A stretch of 64,000 nucleotides of DNA from Piscicola geometra (GCA_943735955.1 OX030968.1:5738221-5802220); one strand, 5' to 3'. Shown: positions 54,001 through 63,970, numbered from the stretch's first letter. Notes: generated from the letters alone by a model not told the origin. Translations and numbers: made by a program.

Positions 54001-54577
54001 AATCAAGAAAGAAATCGTCTACAATCAGTTTTAAACAAGGCGGCTAGAATCACACTCAACTGTGATTACCCAGGCCATCACCTTGTTCAATCATCAAAGG
54101 AAAATCTTATAAAACTCCACTGGCTTCCTATAGACTTTCGAATATCCTTTAAAATAGCCATCACCACATTCAAAATTCTTCAAACCTCAATACCGTCATA
54201 TCTCAGCAAACTCATAACTAAAAAAACATCAAACAAACAACTGCGTTCATCTTCATCTCTTCTCCTCAACCAAGAATCCACTACAAACAACATCTCAAAA
54301 AGAGCTTTCCGTCACGCAGCTCCAACAATTTGGAATGCCCTTCCACCTGCACTTCGAAGCATCAACCAATTTTCGACTTTCAAAGCCAAACTGAAAACTC
54401 ATTACTTTAACTTAGCCTATCATTCTTAATAATTACTCCATGCTACTCTTTGCTCTCCTTTTCATAACATTACTATTATAATTATTTTTATTTCTTTATT
54501 GCATTACGACGCAGTGAAAGCGCTTCAGTTGCGTGCCCGGGCGCTATACAAAAATGACAATTATTATTATTATTATT
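51019..54577 (+). mobile_element. Near full-length L2/CR1-type LINE (~3.5 kb)
   Basis: A ~230-bp AT-rich 5' leader is followed by one long intact ORF (51250-54429) and a ~150-bp 3' UTR ending GTGCCCGGGCGCTATACAAA and (ATT)n. The 3' junction is fixed by comparing the interrupted repeat F1 with intact F2. The 5' junction is uncertain by about 20 bp. The absence of frame damage suggests a young, possibly active copy. Confidence 0.88.
51250..54429 (+). CDS. LINE ORF2: endonuclease-reverse transcriptase, 1,059 aa, intact
   Basis: It cuts target DNA and reverse-transcribes LINE RNA at the nick. I chose the first ATG in frame (51250). The first ~90 residues are a Ser/Pro-rich tandem repeat (SKSPTNLAKSPSISSIS type). 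The APE-like endonuclease follows: LGSLNTRSAVKKAGLL, LCLTETW, ILCGDFNAPHT and FSDHHLISSTL. The RT has ITPILKKANLDTTNPANYRP and ISNLSTISKIMERAV, then LASLDLSAAFDTISHSIL, HGVPQGSVLGPLLF, and the catalytic YADD in YHKYADDIQLL. LSRLDYCNSL and APTIWNALP mark the C-terminus. These signatures fit the L2/CR1 group. No gag-like ORF1 is present. The frame is open throughout. Confidence 0.95.
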   Translation: MTSSRFAYSSSQLLEIRSQITTRVYKKLRNTLFISKIWKPKSNLNSSKSPTNLAKSPSISSISPTNLAKSPSNSSISPPNSYTSLPNSSKSSPTQKTASLKQLKLGSLNTRSAVKKAGLLHDLINDYKLDMLCLTETWIPSDAPTAIKNDSAPPGYSVTHSHRGTYDGKRGGGLAFIHKATIKCTVVKTEVTPDYEYLIIKLTNTQTPLHIVIIYRPPNNSLTNFIIQFSQLIDSLTSLNSNLILCGDFNAPHTSNSTTLINEKLQNIIDEYNLYQHINAPTHENGNTLDLLITCINGSSFITNHSIHPTLFSDHHLISSTLSLIKPIPISTIIKYRRIKKIDWINFNIDLKSSSILDCKSCTTDQYVEHINKVILKLLDKYAPLQTKVIRRSHQNRHKISLEAIRAKRHRRKAEKTYFKDPSSFNKQLYNKAKASTREAIIKSRIEIIKTEIDSSNNPRTLWQNLNKLLHRQKNDPSNNSSNTNMASIFNNFFSSKIENIHKNIDNLLSQPQNEQFIHTHRKNIIDPISNFKPTTSEDILQIIHATCTKTSPIDPFPHQVIRQCSSILSKAISQLVNLSFQEGCFPSTFKAAQITPILKKANLDTTNPANYRPISNLSTISKIMERAVLKQLQPHITSNPNYPSHQSAYRPYHSTETALLHLTDHIFNGCDSKNTTLLASLDLSAAFDTISHSILIDRLHKEFGVDGTALNWLSSYLENRHYQVKLGTHISSPTNIQHGVPQGSVLGPLLFTTYISPISNIVNQFNITYHKYADDIQLLQFITPNTSNQATSNLTSCIQTMETWFLNNYLQLNTTKSEIIKLGTPYQLNSLNTISSVNINSDKIPINNNLKILGVTLDSKLTFKNHITSIIQSSHYHLKAIKHIRPFITTDLSASLSRCLILSRLDYCNSLLYNITNQERNRLQSVLNKAARITLNCDYPGHHLVQSSKENLIKLHWLPIDFRISFKIAITTFKILQTSIPSYLSKLITKKTSNKQLRSSSSLLLNQESTTNNISKRAFRHAAPTIWNALPPALRSINQFSTFKAKLKTHYFNLAYHS

Positions 54578-54599
54578 GGTTAATTCAGCCCACCAGACA

Positions 54600-54990
54600 C
54601 GACCAGCATAGACGGCGATCCTGGGGGGGTCCTGACCCCAGGGCCCCCCCACTTTTTTCCATTTTTGTATTCAAAAATTTCTATTTTGATATGAGCATAG
54701 TCATCAACCATGGCATAAAAGTAAATGTTTATACAGTAATACATTGTGAGTATGTGTATTTATAGTGATAGCTGTCTAAAACAAAAATATTTTTGCTTAC
54801 TTAAATACTCCTTCACCTATTTTTTTATCACTATAGAGTAGGCGGGAATCCTGAGGGGGTCTGGGGTCCACCTCTACAAGAACCCCCTCACTCTTTTGAA
54901 AATACAAATTTGTCAACTATAATTTTAATACGAGGTTAATCGTCAACCATGGGATAAAAAAATGCTAATAGAGTAATACGTTGTGAGTAT
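54600..54990. mobile_element. Two adjacent family-E repeat copies
   Basis: The first starts CATAGACGGCGATCCTGGGG (54606) and carries GTAATACATTGTGAGTATGTG. The second starts GTAGGCGGGAATCCTGAGGG (54838) and carries ACGAGGTTAATCGTCAACC. Each is truncated by the next repeat. Confidence 0.75.
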
Positions 54991-54994
54991 TTAT

Positions 54995-55630
54995 CGGCAA
55001 CGATGCTAGGGAGGTCCTGGGCTCCATCTTAACATGGACCCCTCTCAGTTTTACAAATACAATAATTTTTCAACTCCTATCTTAATACAAGCATAATCGT
55101 CAACCATAGCAGGAAACAGAATTTTTACTCATTAATATTTTGTTTCAATTATCGCAAGCAGACATTCAAAATGATTTTCAGAAAACATTAGTTCACTTTT
55201 TGCAAGCAGACAGATTTACATTTTTATAAAAAAATCATTTATATTGTGCTACTTATTTTGCATGGGTGATATTCATAGGGGGATTCTGAGGTCTACTTCA
55301 ATATCGACCCTTTCAATTTTTTATATGAACCAAAGTTAATGAATTTCAAAAGGCTTCGAACATTAACTAAAATTGTGGTTAAATCAAACTAAAAGTTTCA
55401 TATCGCATGACTGCCAAAAAGAAATGCTGGTGCTTTTAGCTCATTTTATCGTTAGAAACACAGTTTGCACTGTTATACCGAATCAAGCCAGTTTGGTGTT
55501 GTGTTTGATGGCACACAAGACTGTAATGGGTTAGAGCAGTAATCGATATGCATTCGTTTTTTTGAGGAAGCTCTGAATGTTAATGAACAGTTTATTGGTT
55601 TATTCAGCCCACCAGATACGATCGGGAAAA
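54995..55630 (+). repeat. Dispersed ~600-bp repeat, copy F2 (uninterrupted)
   Basis: It is a direct-orientation partner of 50437-51018. It starts GGCAACGATGCTAGGGAGG and continues without interruption through GAGGAAGCTCTGAATG and TTTATTCAGCCCACCAGATA. Confidence 0.85.
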
Positions 55631-56409
55631 CATTATCTGTTGTAGTAAAAGATTTTCTGATCAGAATTATGCTACCTATAGAAAACTATGTGCTCAGACT
55701 TATGACGGCGTGCTAGCATGAACAGCCGATAGGTTTAGTTTGGAAATCGTACTCATAATTTATGCAAATGAGATTAACGATTGACAAAGACAAATTTCCA
55801 AGTTTTAAATCGCTGTAAGGTAATAAAACGGTATTGCTAACAGGCAAAATATACTACTTTAAATTAATAAGATTTTTTCTCATATTAGTTTAGTTTAGAG
55901 AGTTGAAAACCACGCAGATCTTTTGACTTCTATAATATTACTAGTAAAACATTTTGCTGATGACTTTTATTGCTCTGACCAAAAATATAAAGCTAAAACT
56001 TTTTATTAACAATTTAGCATAATATTTCTAAATTTTTATAATATTTTTTATTTAAATAAAGTGGTTTCACTTATTTTTTGAGATTATGATGGACTCGGTA
56101 ATTGTTTATGTATATAAATAGGAATAACAATTTGAATAATTTTAATGTGAACAGATTTGACATTACTGAGTAAAATTATTATTAATTAATCAAAAAATTA
56201 TTCATAAAAGAAGTAAAGAAGCCTAATTTATTGTTCATTTTACGATATATCTCGTCTCAGATAGTTTGCCGAAATATAAATCGTGAACTATCATATAACT
56301 TTAAAAAAATATGTAAAAAAAGAAGTAAAAGAAGCCTCAGTTGATGTTCATTTTACGATATATCTCGCCTCGGATAGTTTGCCGAAATCTAAAATAATAT
56401 GGCCGCTTC
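55631..56409. other. AT-rich flank with a small hAT-D remnant
   Basis: Near 55690 the DNA CAGACTTATGACGGCGTGCTAG resembles the YDGAASMSG part of hAT-D (also at 46088). An ~85-bp stretch (AAGAAGCCTAATTTATTG with ATTTTACGATATATCTCG) is duplicated at about 56215 and 56330. Otherwise nothing is recognised. Confidence 0.5.
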
Positions 56410-58730
56410 TTGTTATTGTTAGAAACCAACAATCAGCTGATTCAAGAAATAAATAAACATTGCTATCAGCTGTTTTTATATTGCTCTGTCTATGCTTCCG
56501 AGTACGATTTCCAAAGTATCCCCGGCCGATATAATGGTTGTCAGGCTATTATCAGTAGTGAGCATCCGCGTGCATTGTTTTTCCACTGTTCTGCACACTC
56601 TGCAAATCTTGTTGCCCAGCACACTGCTGTCGCAAATCCCTTTGTGAGCAATTCACTTCAGTTTGTCCAAGAGTTAGGTGCTTTTTACAATCGTTCAGGG
56701 AAGGTCAAGAAGCAGTCTAGTGATGCTTTAATGTCTCTTATAATTGACTTTCCTGATGAGCCACTGAATAAAAAGTATAGTATAAAACTTCTTTGTCTTA
56801 CAAGATGGCTGACCAGAGTTTTTACAGTATCTTCTGTGCTTGCACATTATGAAATGGTACTTGATAGCTTGGAATCTGAAACAGCTGAAAGGCTTGAAAC
56901 TTTTTGTTTTGGTGTTTTCACTTTTGGAACAGTTAAACAAGTCGTTGCAATCAGCAAGCGCAAAGTTCAGTGGAATGGTTGCAGCGACTGATTCAGTTGT
57001 GCAAAAACTGCGTCACCTACGATCAGATGAACAGTTTATCAATTGAATCTTCTCCTTCTTCTTCTGTTTCTTTATCTTATGGTGTTCCACAGGGCTCAAT
57101 CCTTGGTCCCTTACTTTTTATTCTCTATACCTCGGAACTACCTAATATTATTTCTTTATTTTCTTTAAACAGTCAAATTTATGCTGACGACTCCTTTATT
57201 TATACATCTTTCACTGACTCTTCTCTTGACCTTACTGTTAATAAAATAACTCTCTGTCTTTAATCTATAATCTCTTGGTCTTCTTCTATGTTTCTCAAAC
57301 TTAATCCGGACAAATTTGAACTTATATATTTCAATAAAAAATCAAAGTCTTTACTATCTCTTCCTTCTTTAGTTTTGCCTCCCCTCTCTTCACTCTCTCT
57401 AAACCCTTCATCTTCCATTCGTAGCCTTGGTTTTATTTTCGATTCTAATTTGTCTTTAGCTCTTCAAATTCTATCTGTCTCTAAATCTTGTTACTTCCAC
57501 ATTCGTCGTATTAAACAGCTTCTTCCTTTTCTCGATGATCCTACCTTGCAACTTCTTGTATCTTCTCTAGTTCTCTCCAGGATTGATTATTGCAACTCTC
57601 TTTACTATGGTCTCCCTGATACTACTTCAGCTCCTCTAAATAAAACCTTTAATTGTGCTGCTCGTCTTGTTGCTCGTGCTCTTAAGTTTTCTCACATTTC
57701 TTCTTATCTTCGTTTGTTTCATTGGTTACCTTTAAGATCTAGAGTGACTTTTAAAATATGCCTAATTATGTTTAAAATTCATAACTGTAATGTTCCAATT
57801 TATCTTAAAAATCTAATTAAACAACCCCCTAAATCGGGTCTAAGATCATCTACCTTTAAGCGTTCTTTTCGTTTTCCAGTTAAACACTCTTTTGCTAAAC
57901 GTTCTTTTTCTCACTGTGGTCTTCTTTTATGGAATTCTTTACCTTCTTTTTTAACTTCAACTAAGTCACTCATAACTTTCCGTCGAGGCCTGAAGACGTA
58001 CTTGTTCGGAACGTGATGGTTGAGCGCTTTTGTTCACTTAGTAAAGGGCGCTATACAAATCATTAGTGATTGATTGATTAACGCCATTTTCAGAGATGTC
58101 AACAGTATGGTTTTGGCATTTGATTTCGAGCCGATTGCTATACCTCGGGTGCGAAAGCCGCCTCAAAAGTATTGTGGGCTGGGCCCTGCTTATGTAGCAA
58201 CAACACCAGAGGAACATTATCGAGCAGCATATTACACTGTCATATACATTGCAATCATGCAACTCACAGAAAGGTTTAATCGAGATTCTCCTGGTTTGCG
58301 TTCATACTTGCAGCTGGAGACAATGTTGCTAAATGGTGAAGTGAACCATGATATTTGCAAGCAGTATCGTGAGTTAAATGAAACGGGTCTTTGTTCACAG
58401 TTAACTATGTTAAAAGACCAGAATGAAGACAGAACTTTATCACAAACACAAAGAGTTATGCAAGCTATGATCCCGGAAGCCAGACATCTGTTTCCTTAGG
58501 TTGAAAGATTGATCAGGTTGGTGCTTGTGTGTCCAATAACGTCATGCACTGCAGAAAGTGCTTTGCGGCGTCTTAAGACTTGGTTGCATGCACATACGAC
58601 ACAGCCTCGTTTGGATTCACTGGCCATTTGTCATGGCCATCAGGATATACTTGACAGTCTGGATTTGAAAAAACTAGCAGAAGAATTTGCTAGTTGGTCA
58701 GACATTCGAAGGGATCTTTTTGAAAATTGA
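56410..58730 (+). pseudogene. hAT (family D) transposase, ZMYM1/52-kDa-repressor-like, split by a LINE
   Basis: 5' part: GRYNGCQAIISSEHPRALFF, HCSAHSANLVAQH and LCLTRWLTRVFTV, typical of hAT proteins with DUF4371-type similarity. A frameshift near 56960 moves the frame to FSGMVAATDSVVQKLRHLRS and DEQFIN. A LINE fragment interrupts at about 57047-58080. Then the frame resumes as AIFRDVNSMVLAFDF, EPIAIPRVRKPPQKYCG, a stop at 58497, and the C-terminal dimerisation region PITSCTAESALRRLKTWLHA. The gene is inactive. Shorter relics lie at 46083 and 55690. Confidence 0.85.
57047..58080 (+). pseudogene. 5'-truncated L2/CR1-type LINE nested in hAT-D
   Basis: It begins within the RT domain (LSYGVPQGSILGPLLFILYT; YADDSFIYTSF). 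A stop at 57260 is followed by KLNPDKFELIYFNKKSKS, LVLSRIDYCNSLYYGLPD, HWLPLRSRVTFKIC and LLLWNSLPSFLTSTKSL. The 3' end GGGCGCTATACAAATCATT is followed by (GATT)n. It differs clearly from the LINE at 51250, so it is a second family. Confidence 0.9.
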
Positions 58731-58793
58731 AGTAAACGAGCTGTAGGGAGAGGGCAGGAGGACAGGCAGAGAGGGTATTTCATGTTATCTAAA

Positions 58794-58960
58794 TGGCCCA
58801 CAGTGTATATTTAGATTCTAAATATACACTGTGGGCCAAAAAAAATCTCCCAATGTATATTTGTTCATAACTTTGGCAAATTTAAATCTATTTGTAATTT
58901 TTTAAACTATTGTACTCAGAAATAAATGGAAAACAAGATCTTATAAAAGATAATTCGATG
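58794..58960. mobile_element. Mariner-like end with perfect 20-bp palindrome
   Basis: The arms TGGCCCACAGTGTATATTTA and TAAATATACACTGTGGGCCA (58794-58838) are exact reverse complements. The rightward sequence CCAATGTATATTTGTTCATA and CTTTGGCAAATTTAAATC matches the inner ends at 40246 and 42480. No partner end is seen nearby. Confidence 0.7.
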
Positions 58961-59095
58961 GGTTGATGGCTAGTTGTAATTGAATTTATATAGATGACAA
59001 ATAATAAAAGGTACTAAAATAGCCCATATGAGACCCACTTTCGTGTCTCATTTTGAGATATGGGGCCCTGTATGAGTGAAGCTTGCGACACCAGG

Positions 59096-59985
59096 AAAAA
59101 GAAATTTTACTAATTTTTTATATAATTTTCTTAACTTTTTATATAATTTTACTAACTTTTTATATAATTTTACTAACTTTTTATATAATTTTATTAACTT
59201 TTTATATAATTTTACTAACTTTTTATATAATTTTACTAACTTTCTATATACTTTTACTAACTTATTATATAATTTTACTAACTTTTAATATAATTGTAAA
59301 AACTTTTTATATAATTTTAATAACTTTTAATATAATTTTAATAACTTTTTATATAGTTTTATAAACTTTTTATATAATTTTACTAACTTTCAATATAATT
59401 TTACTAACTTTTTATATACTTTTACTAACTTTTTATATAGTTTTACTAACTTTTTATATAATTTTACTAACTTTTTATATAGTTTTACTAACTTTTTATA
59501 TAATTTTACTAACTTTTTGTTATAATTTTACTAACTTTTTATATAATTTTACTAACCTTTTATATAATTTTACTAACTTTTTGTTATAATTTTACTAACT
59601 TTTTATATAATTTTACTAACTTGTTATATAATTTTACTAACTTGTTATATAATTTTACTAACTTGTTATATAATTTTACTAACCTTTTATATAATTTTAC
59701 TAACCTTTTATATAATTTTACTAACCTTTTATATAATTTTACTAACCTTTTATATAATTTTACTAACTTTATGTTATAATTTTACTAACTTCTTATATAA
59801 TTTTACTAACTTCTTATATAATTTTACTAACTTCTTATATAATTTTACTAACTTCTTATATAATTTTACTAACTTCTTATATAATTTTACTAACTTCTTA
59901 TATAATTTTACTAACTTCTTATATAATTTTACTAACTTCTTATATAATTTTACTAACTTTTAATATAATTTAACTAACTTGTTAT
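59096..59985 (+). repeat. 21-bp AT-rich array (~42 units) containing TTTTACTAACTTTTTATA
   Basis: Nearly every unit has ACTAACTTTT. Variants change the base before or after (CTTTTTATA, CTTGTTATA, CTTCTTATA). The Phe/Tyr/Asn-rich frames are artefacts. The array lies between the LINE/hAT cluster and CCDC113. Confidence 0.96.
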
Positions 59986-61159
59986 AATAAAATATATAAA
60001 AATGTATATATAAATTTATATAAAAAATTTATATAAAAAAATACTAAGAATGGAGTAATTAATTATTTTAAATATTTTGTAGCCAATGTAGGAAATATCA
60101 TTTGGTACTGGCCCAAGATGAAAATTAGTAGGGTTGTAGAAAAATGAAATTATTTCTTAGTTATATTTATTTTTCAAAGTAAATGTAGATATATTTATTC
60201 TAAAAATGAATGCTTTAACAGTTCATGAAAAAAAGTTTGTTATCTTTAAAAATAAAAAAACCAAAACGACATAAATCCTTAACCAGGTAATCTTGCCCCG
60301 GTCTCCCCTACCATTACAGCATTTTATCTGTTAAGAATGTAAAAAAATTGCGATTAACCGTGCGTTAATTACGCTAAAAACAAGAAGCGATGAATCGCGA
60401 TTACATTTTTAAATCGATTGCAATCCCACATAATAAGAACAAAAATTTAAACAGAATTTTATTTATAAGTTTTGAAATTTCGGAATTTGTTTGTATACAT
60501 TTTAAATTGCCTTAAAAAGCCTGATCAACCCAACTAAACAGACAACTCCTAAAGTAGAAGTAGTTTCTAGAGTTGTTGACTAAATGTTTCCCGCGGAACA
60601 TTCACAGGAATGGAGCAGCTGCACTGCGAGATCTGGTCTGAAAGAATAATACGTAATCTCTCTTTTCATGGCGTTTGCACCGAGAGATGCAACCAATTCG
60701 CCTCTTTTATGCAACTATGCTGCATTGCAGCTTGGTATCCAATGTAAAATAAGTGTTAGAACATTAATTTATTTTGAATTGAAATTTTATTTATTTATTT
60801 TAAGATTTAATTATATTTTTTATTGATTTATTTATTTTAAGATTTATTTATTTTAAGATTTATTTTTATTTTTTATTGATTTATTTATTAAATAATTTAT
60901 TTTTTACTTTGTATATAATAGCTTATTTTTTACTATATATTTAATAACTTGTTTTTTATTCAATAATTTATTTTTTATTTAATCATTTATTTTTATTTAA
61001 TAACTTCTTATTTATTTATTTGGTTTGTATTTAATATTTTATTTTTCATTGAATAATTATAAAATTAAGTCCGCTTAAATCTATTTAGAGAAGTGAATTG
61101 GCTGAGAAAATAATTGATTGCAACTTTCATAATGCCTGCACTTGATCATCTTTCCAATC
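59986..61159. other. AT-rich intergenic sequence
   Basis: It contains TTTATT-rich low-complexity DNA at about 60775-61030 and a GATTAACCGTGCGTTAATT-like inverted motif near 60352, typical of hAT subterminal sequence. A GC-richer patch (60585-60750) has a 45-codon ORF from ATG 60612 that I do not recognise. Confidence 0.45.
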
Positions 61160-62035
61160 TCATATTGATGAGTTAATTAGGTGCCAACAGCCAGCTCTGC
61201 TACCAACCATGGCGACAGATATCTTTCTCTTATGCACATCAATTTCCTTTTGCAACCTCCTCGCTTGCTCCTTCATTGCCATGTATTCTTGCACACTAGC
61301 ACAGTCCTCCCTCCCTCTCCTCCACTCCTCCATTTTTCCTTTCTCTTCCATCAGTCCATCGTACTCCTTCTTGTACGTTTGCATGTCTCGTTTGACCTTC
61401 TCCAACTCTTTACGCCTTCCCTCAAGGTCACTCTCAAGGTCACTTCGTCGTGACGTCACTGACCACAACGCCTCCTTGCATCTGTTCAGATTCTGTGTTG
61501 ATGCGGTGTAGTGAAAGAAATTAAGAACAACTACAAACTCATGCCCACCCTCCTCCCTTCGTACTGAAATGGCTTTTCCGGTTGCGACTTTCAGTAAGAG
61601 CTTCTCCTTCACTCTCTCCTCATTCAGACTCTCCAAAGCTCGGTTCTCCAGGCCTGTCTTTTCGTAGTCTATTTCCTGCATCGTCTCGCTTATTTCCTCT
61701 TTCTATGGACGATAATTTTGTATGAACTACCATAAAATACTTATGTATTCGCACTCTTTAAAACAAAAGTTTTAACGTCCGAAAATGAATTATTTCTTCA
61801 AATAATGTATAAAAATTATAAATTGATATTGAACTTCCTTGCTCGTTACTCTTTCCATTCTCAACAGAAAAATAAATAATATTCAAAGAACCGAACTGGT
61901 TTTTTTTAATTTTTCAAATGGAATTATCAGAGACATCAATTCGAAATAGCAAACCTGCTTGAGAATGCCTGACAAACTGACGTTTTGTCGTTGGTCAGAA
62001 GCATTTCTGAGTCTCAGCTTCGCCACTGCTCCCGT
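61160..62035 (-). CDS. CCDC113: CCDC113 / CFAP263-like axonemal coiled-coil protein, last three exons (5'-partial)
   Basis: CCDC113 (CFAP263) works in motile cilia with CCDC96 (CFAP184) at the axonemal nexin-dynein/radial spoke region. Exons on the minus strand: 62035-61955 (TGAVAKLRLRNASDQRQ, ending ILKQ), 61702-61565 (KEEISETMQEIDYEKTGLEN, ending VATGKAIS) and 61492 to about 61160 (NLNRCKEALWSVTSRR, then a long coiled coil to VHKRKISVAM). The order KLRLKNA, KQKEEM, IDFxQLQIEN, TGKTVQ, LEYVxxKxEMYEL and WERKVEIAEM in the family is followed step by step. All junctions are GT-AG and phase 0. The frame stops at 61160. A late donor ATG/gttggt could give a different short C-terminus. The N-terminal half lies upstream, beyond the repeats. 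Confidence 0.85.
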
Positions 62036-62044
62036 CTGCCATCA

Positions 62045-62268
62045 AGTTGCCATGCATGCATCATTCATGTATCCATGCAAGCATCATTCATGTATCCATG
62101 CATGCATCACTTAGGTATCCATGCATGCATTCATTCATGTATCCATGCATGCATTCATTCACGTATCCATGCAAACATTCATTCACGTATCCAGGCATGC
62201 ATTCATTCACGTATCCATGCATGCATTCATTCATGTATCCATGCATTCATTCATTCATGTATCCATGC
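62045..62268 (+). repeat. 24-bp minisatellite ATCCATGCATGCATTCATTC, left half
   Basis: About nine units. The array is cut by the hAT-C insertion and continues at 63847. It lies in the intron upstream of the first visible CCDC113 exon. Confidence 0.93.
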
Positions 62269-63846
62269 TAGAGGTCGGACCGAGTACCTGATCCGACCGG
62301 GTACCCGCGGGTACCTACGGGACTCCCGCGGGAACGGGAATGAAAATTAGTTTCGGGACAAGAAAAGTTGGGAACCGGGAATAGGTTTTCGGGACGGGAA
62401 CGGGAATCAACATTCAAATCGTGAATGAAAAAAACGGGAACGGGAAAAACCGGGAACGGGAATCAACTTTTAAATCAGGAACGGGAAAACGGGAATAACA
62501 GTTATTGGGAGTGGATTCTTTAACAATTCTTCTTCACCAAACTCTTAAGTATGGTAATCTCTATTTCATCGATACTCCGTACTTGAAATAAGTATTAAAT
62601 GCAATGGAAATGTCTAACGAAGCCACCATTGCGTTGTCAATGCCAAAATATCCAACGTTGTTATGGCGAGTCAAAATATTAGGGAGATTAGAATTTATGG
62701 GTTAGGATGAAGACTTTTCAGATGAAATCAAACTGGTCAGTTATTTTATTTTAATTTTTTAAATTCATACTTTGAATTTGAATTATTAATTTCCAGTTGA
62801 TTGCTCAGTTGATCATTTCGACAAAAGAAAAGATGCCCATTGATCTTATTCATATGGCAGCATGTATAAAAGAATAATAATAATAATAATAATTATAAGA
62901 ATAATTTGAAAGAGTTTTGGATTTAAAAAAATAAATAAAAAGATTTTCCTTAGAGAAAATTTAATTCCATTACAGCCAGACCAAGCTTCAGAGCCGTTAA
63001 GAAAAAAAACAAAGGATGGTTATTTAGACCTATTATGTTTTTATAACGTAATAATTATAATACAATTTTCATACTATTAAATGATACGAATGATTTTATT
63101 TGTCAAATTGTGTTGTCAAATAACATATTTTTAACATTGCTGAGGAATTAATAATAATGAACGAGAGAAAAAATTCAGAAGATGAATTGAACAAATATTC
63201 ACAATTACGTTCCACCATAATTGAATATTATAAAAATGTTTAATTTATTAGAGTAAAATGAAAAATTTTCCAATACTACAAGAAGAAGCCAAAACTTTGT
63301 TTAGTATAAGGTATAGAAGTTGCAGGTAGACTGTATACCTGCAAGTTCTATTCATGTGAACGGAATTTTTCAACACGTGGTCGTTTAACTTCAGACCCAA
63401 GATCACCTTATTTGAAAGCTAAAACTATTGACGGTTTAACCCGTGTGAATAGCAATAAAGACTTGATTGAATTACTCAAAAACAAGGACTAACTACAATA
63501 CTTTCATTTCAATATATATTTGAAATTTAAATCGTGTTTTTTTATTTTTTTTAATTAAATATTTTCTGACTTCCAAAAAATAAACTTTATGAAATGTAAA
63601 GAAAAGACTAGCAAGTTTGGGACCGGTGAAAACGGAAGAAAAAAAAACAAAACATTTTTTTTTGGAAATGGGTCGGGCTTGGGTCAAAAAGTTTCGGGAA
63701 AGGGTCGAGACTGGGAACCGAGTTGCGGGAACGGGACGGGACGGGAATCGAAATTCTGATGGTTCATCGGGAACGGAACGAGACGGGAAAAAATTTCTGT
63801 AACGGGATGGGACCGGGAATGAAAAATCGTTCATGTCTGACTTCTA
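62269..63846 (+). mobile_element. hAT element, family C (1,578 bp)
   Basis: Ends are TAGAGGTCGGACC and (reverse complement) TAGAAGTCAGAC. The flanks are atccatgc on both sides (62261-62268 and 63847-63854); this fits an 8-bp TSD, although the target is itself a repeat. Both ends carry many CGGGAACGGGAAT motifs. A transposase remnant lies at 63355-63492. Confidence 0.82.
63355..63492 (+). pseudogene. hAT-C transposase C-terminal remnant
   Basis: The frame reads CERNFSTRGRLTSDPRSPYL and IDGLTRVNSNKDLIELL, then stops. It matches the hAT dimerisation pattern SERxFSxAGRxxxDxRSxL. Nothing of the catalytic core is readable upstream. Confidence 0.7.
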
Positions 63847-63970
63847 ATCCATGCATGCATTCATACATGTATCTATGCATGCATTCATTTATGTATCCAT
63901 GCATGCATTCATTCATGTATCTATGCATGCATTCATTCATGTATCCATGCATGGATTCATTCATGTAGTG
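63847..63970 (+). repeat. 24-bp minisatellite, right half
   Basis: About five ATGCATGCATTCATTCATGT units, continuous with 62045-62268 before the hAT-C insertion. Confidence 0.92.

Noticed and set aside
50437..55630. LTR retrotransposon with direct ~600-bp LTRs
   Set aside because: The internal ORF is an endonuclease-RT of a non-LTR element, there is no protease, integrase or primer-binding site, and the repeat continues past the LINE on the 3' side.
59076..59364. Phe/Tyr/Asn-rich ORFs
   Set aside because: They are produced by the 21-bp AT-rich array.
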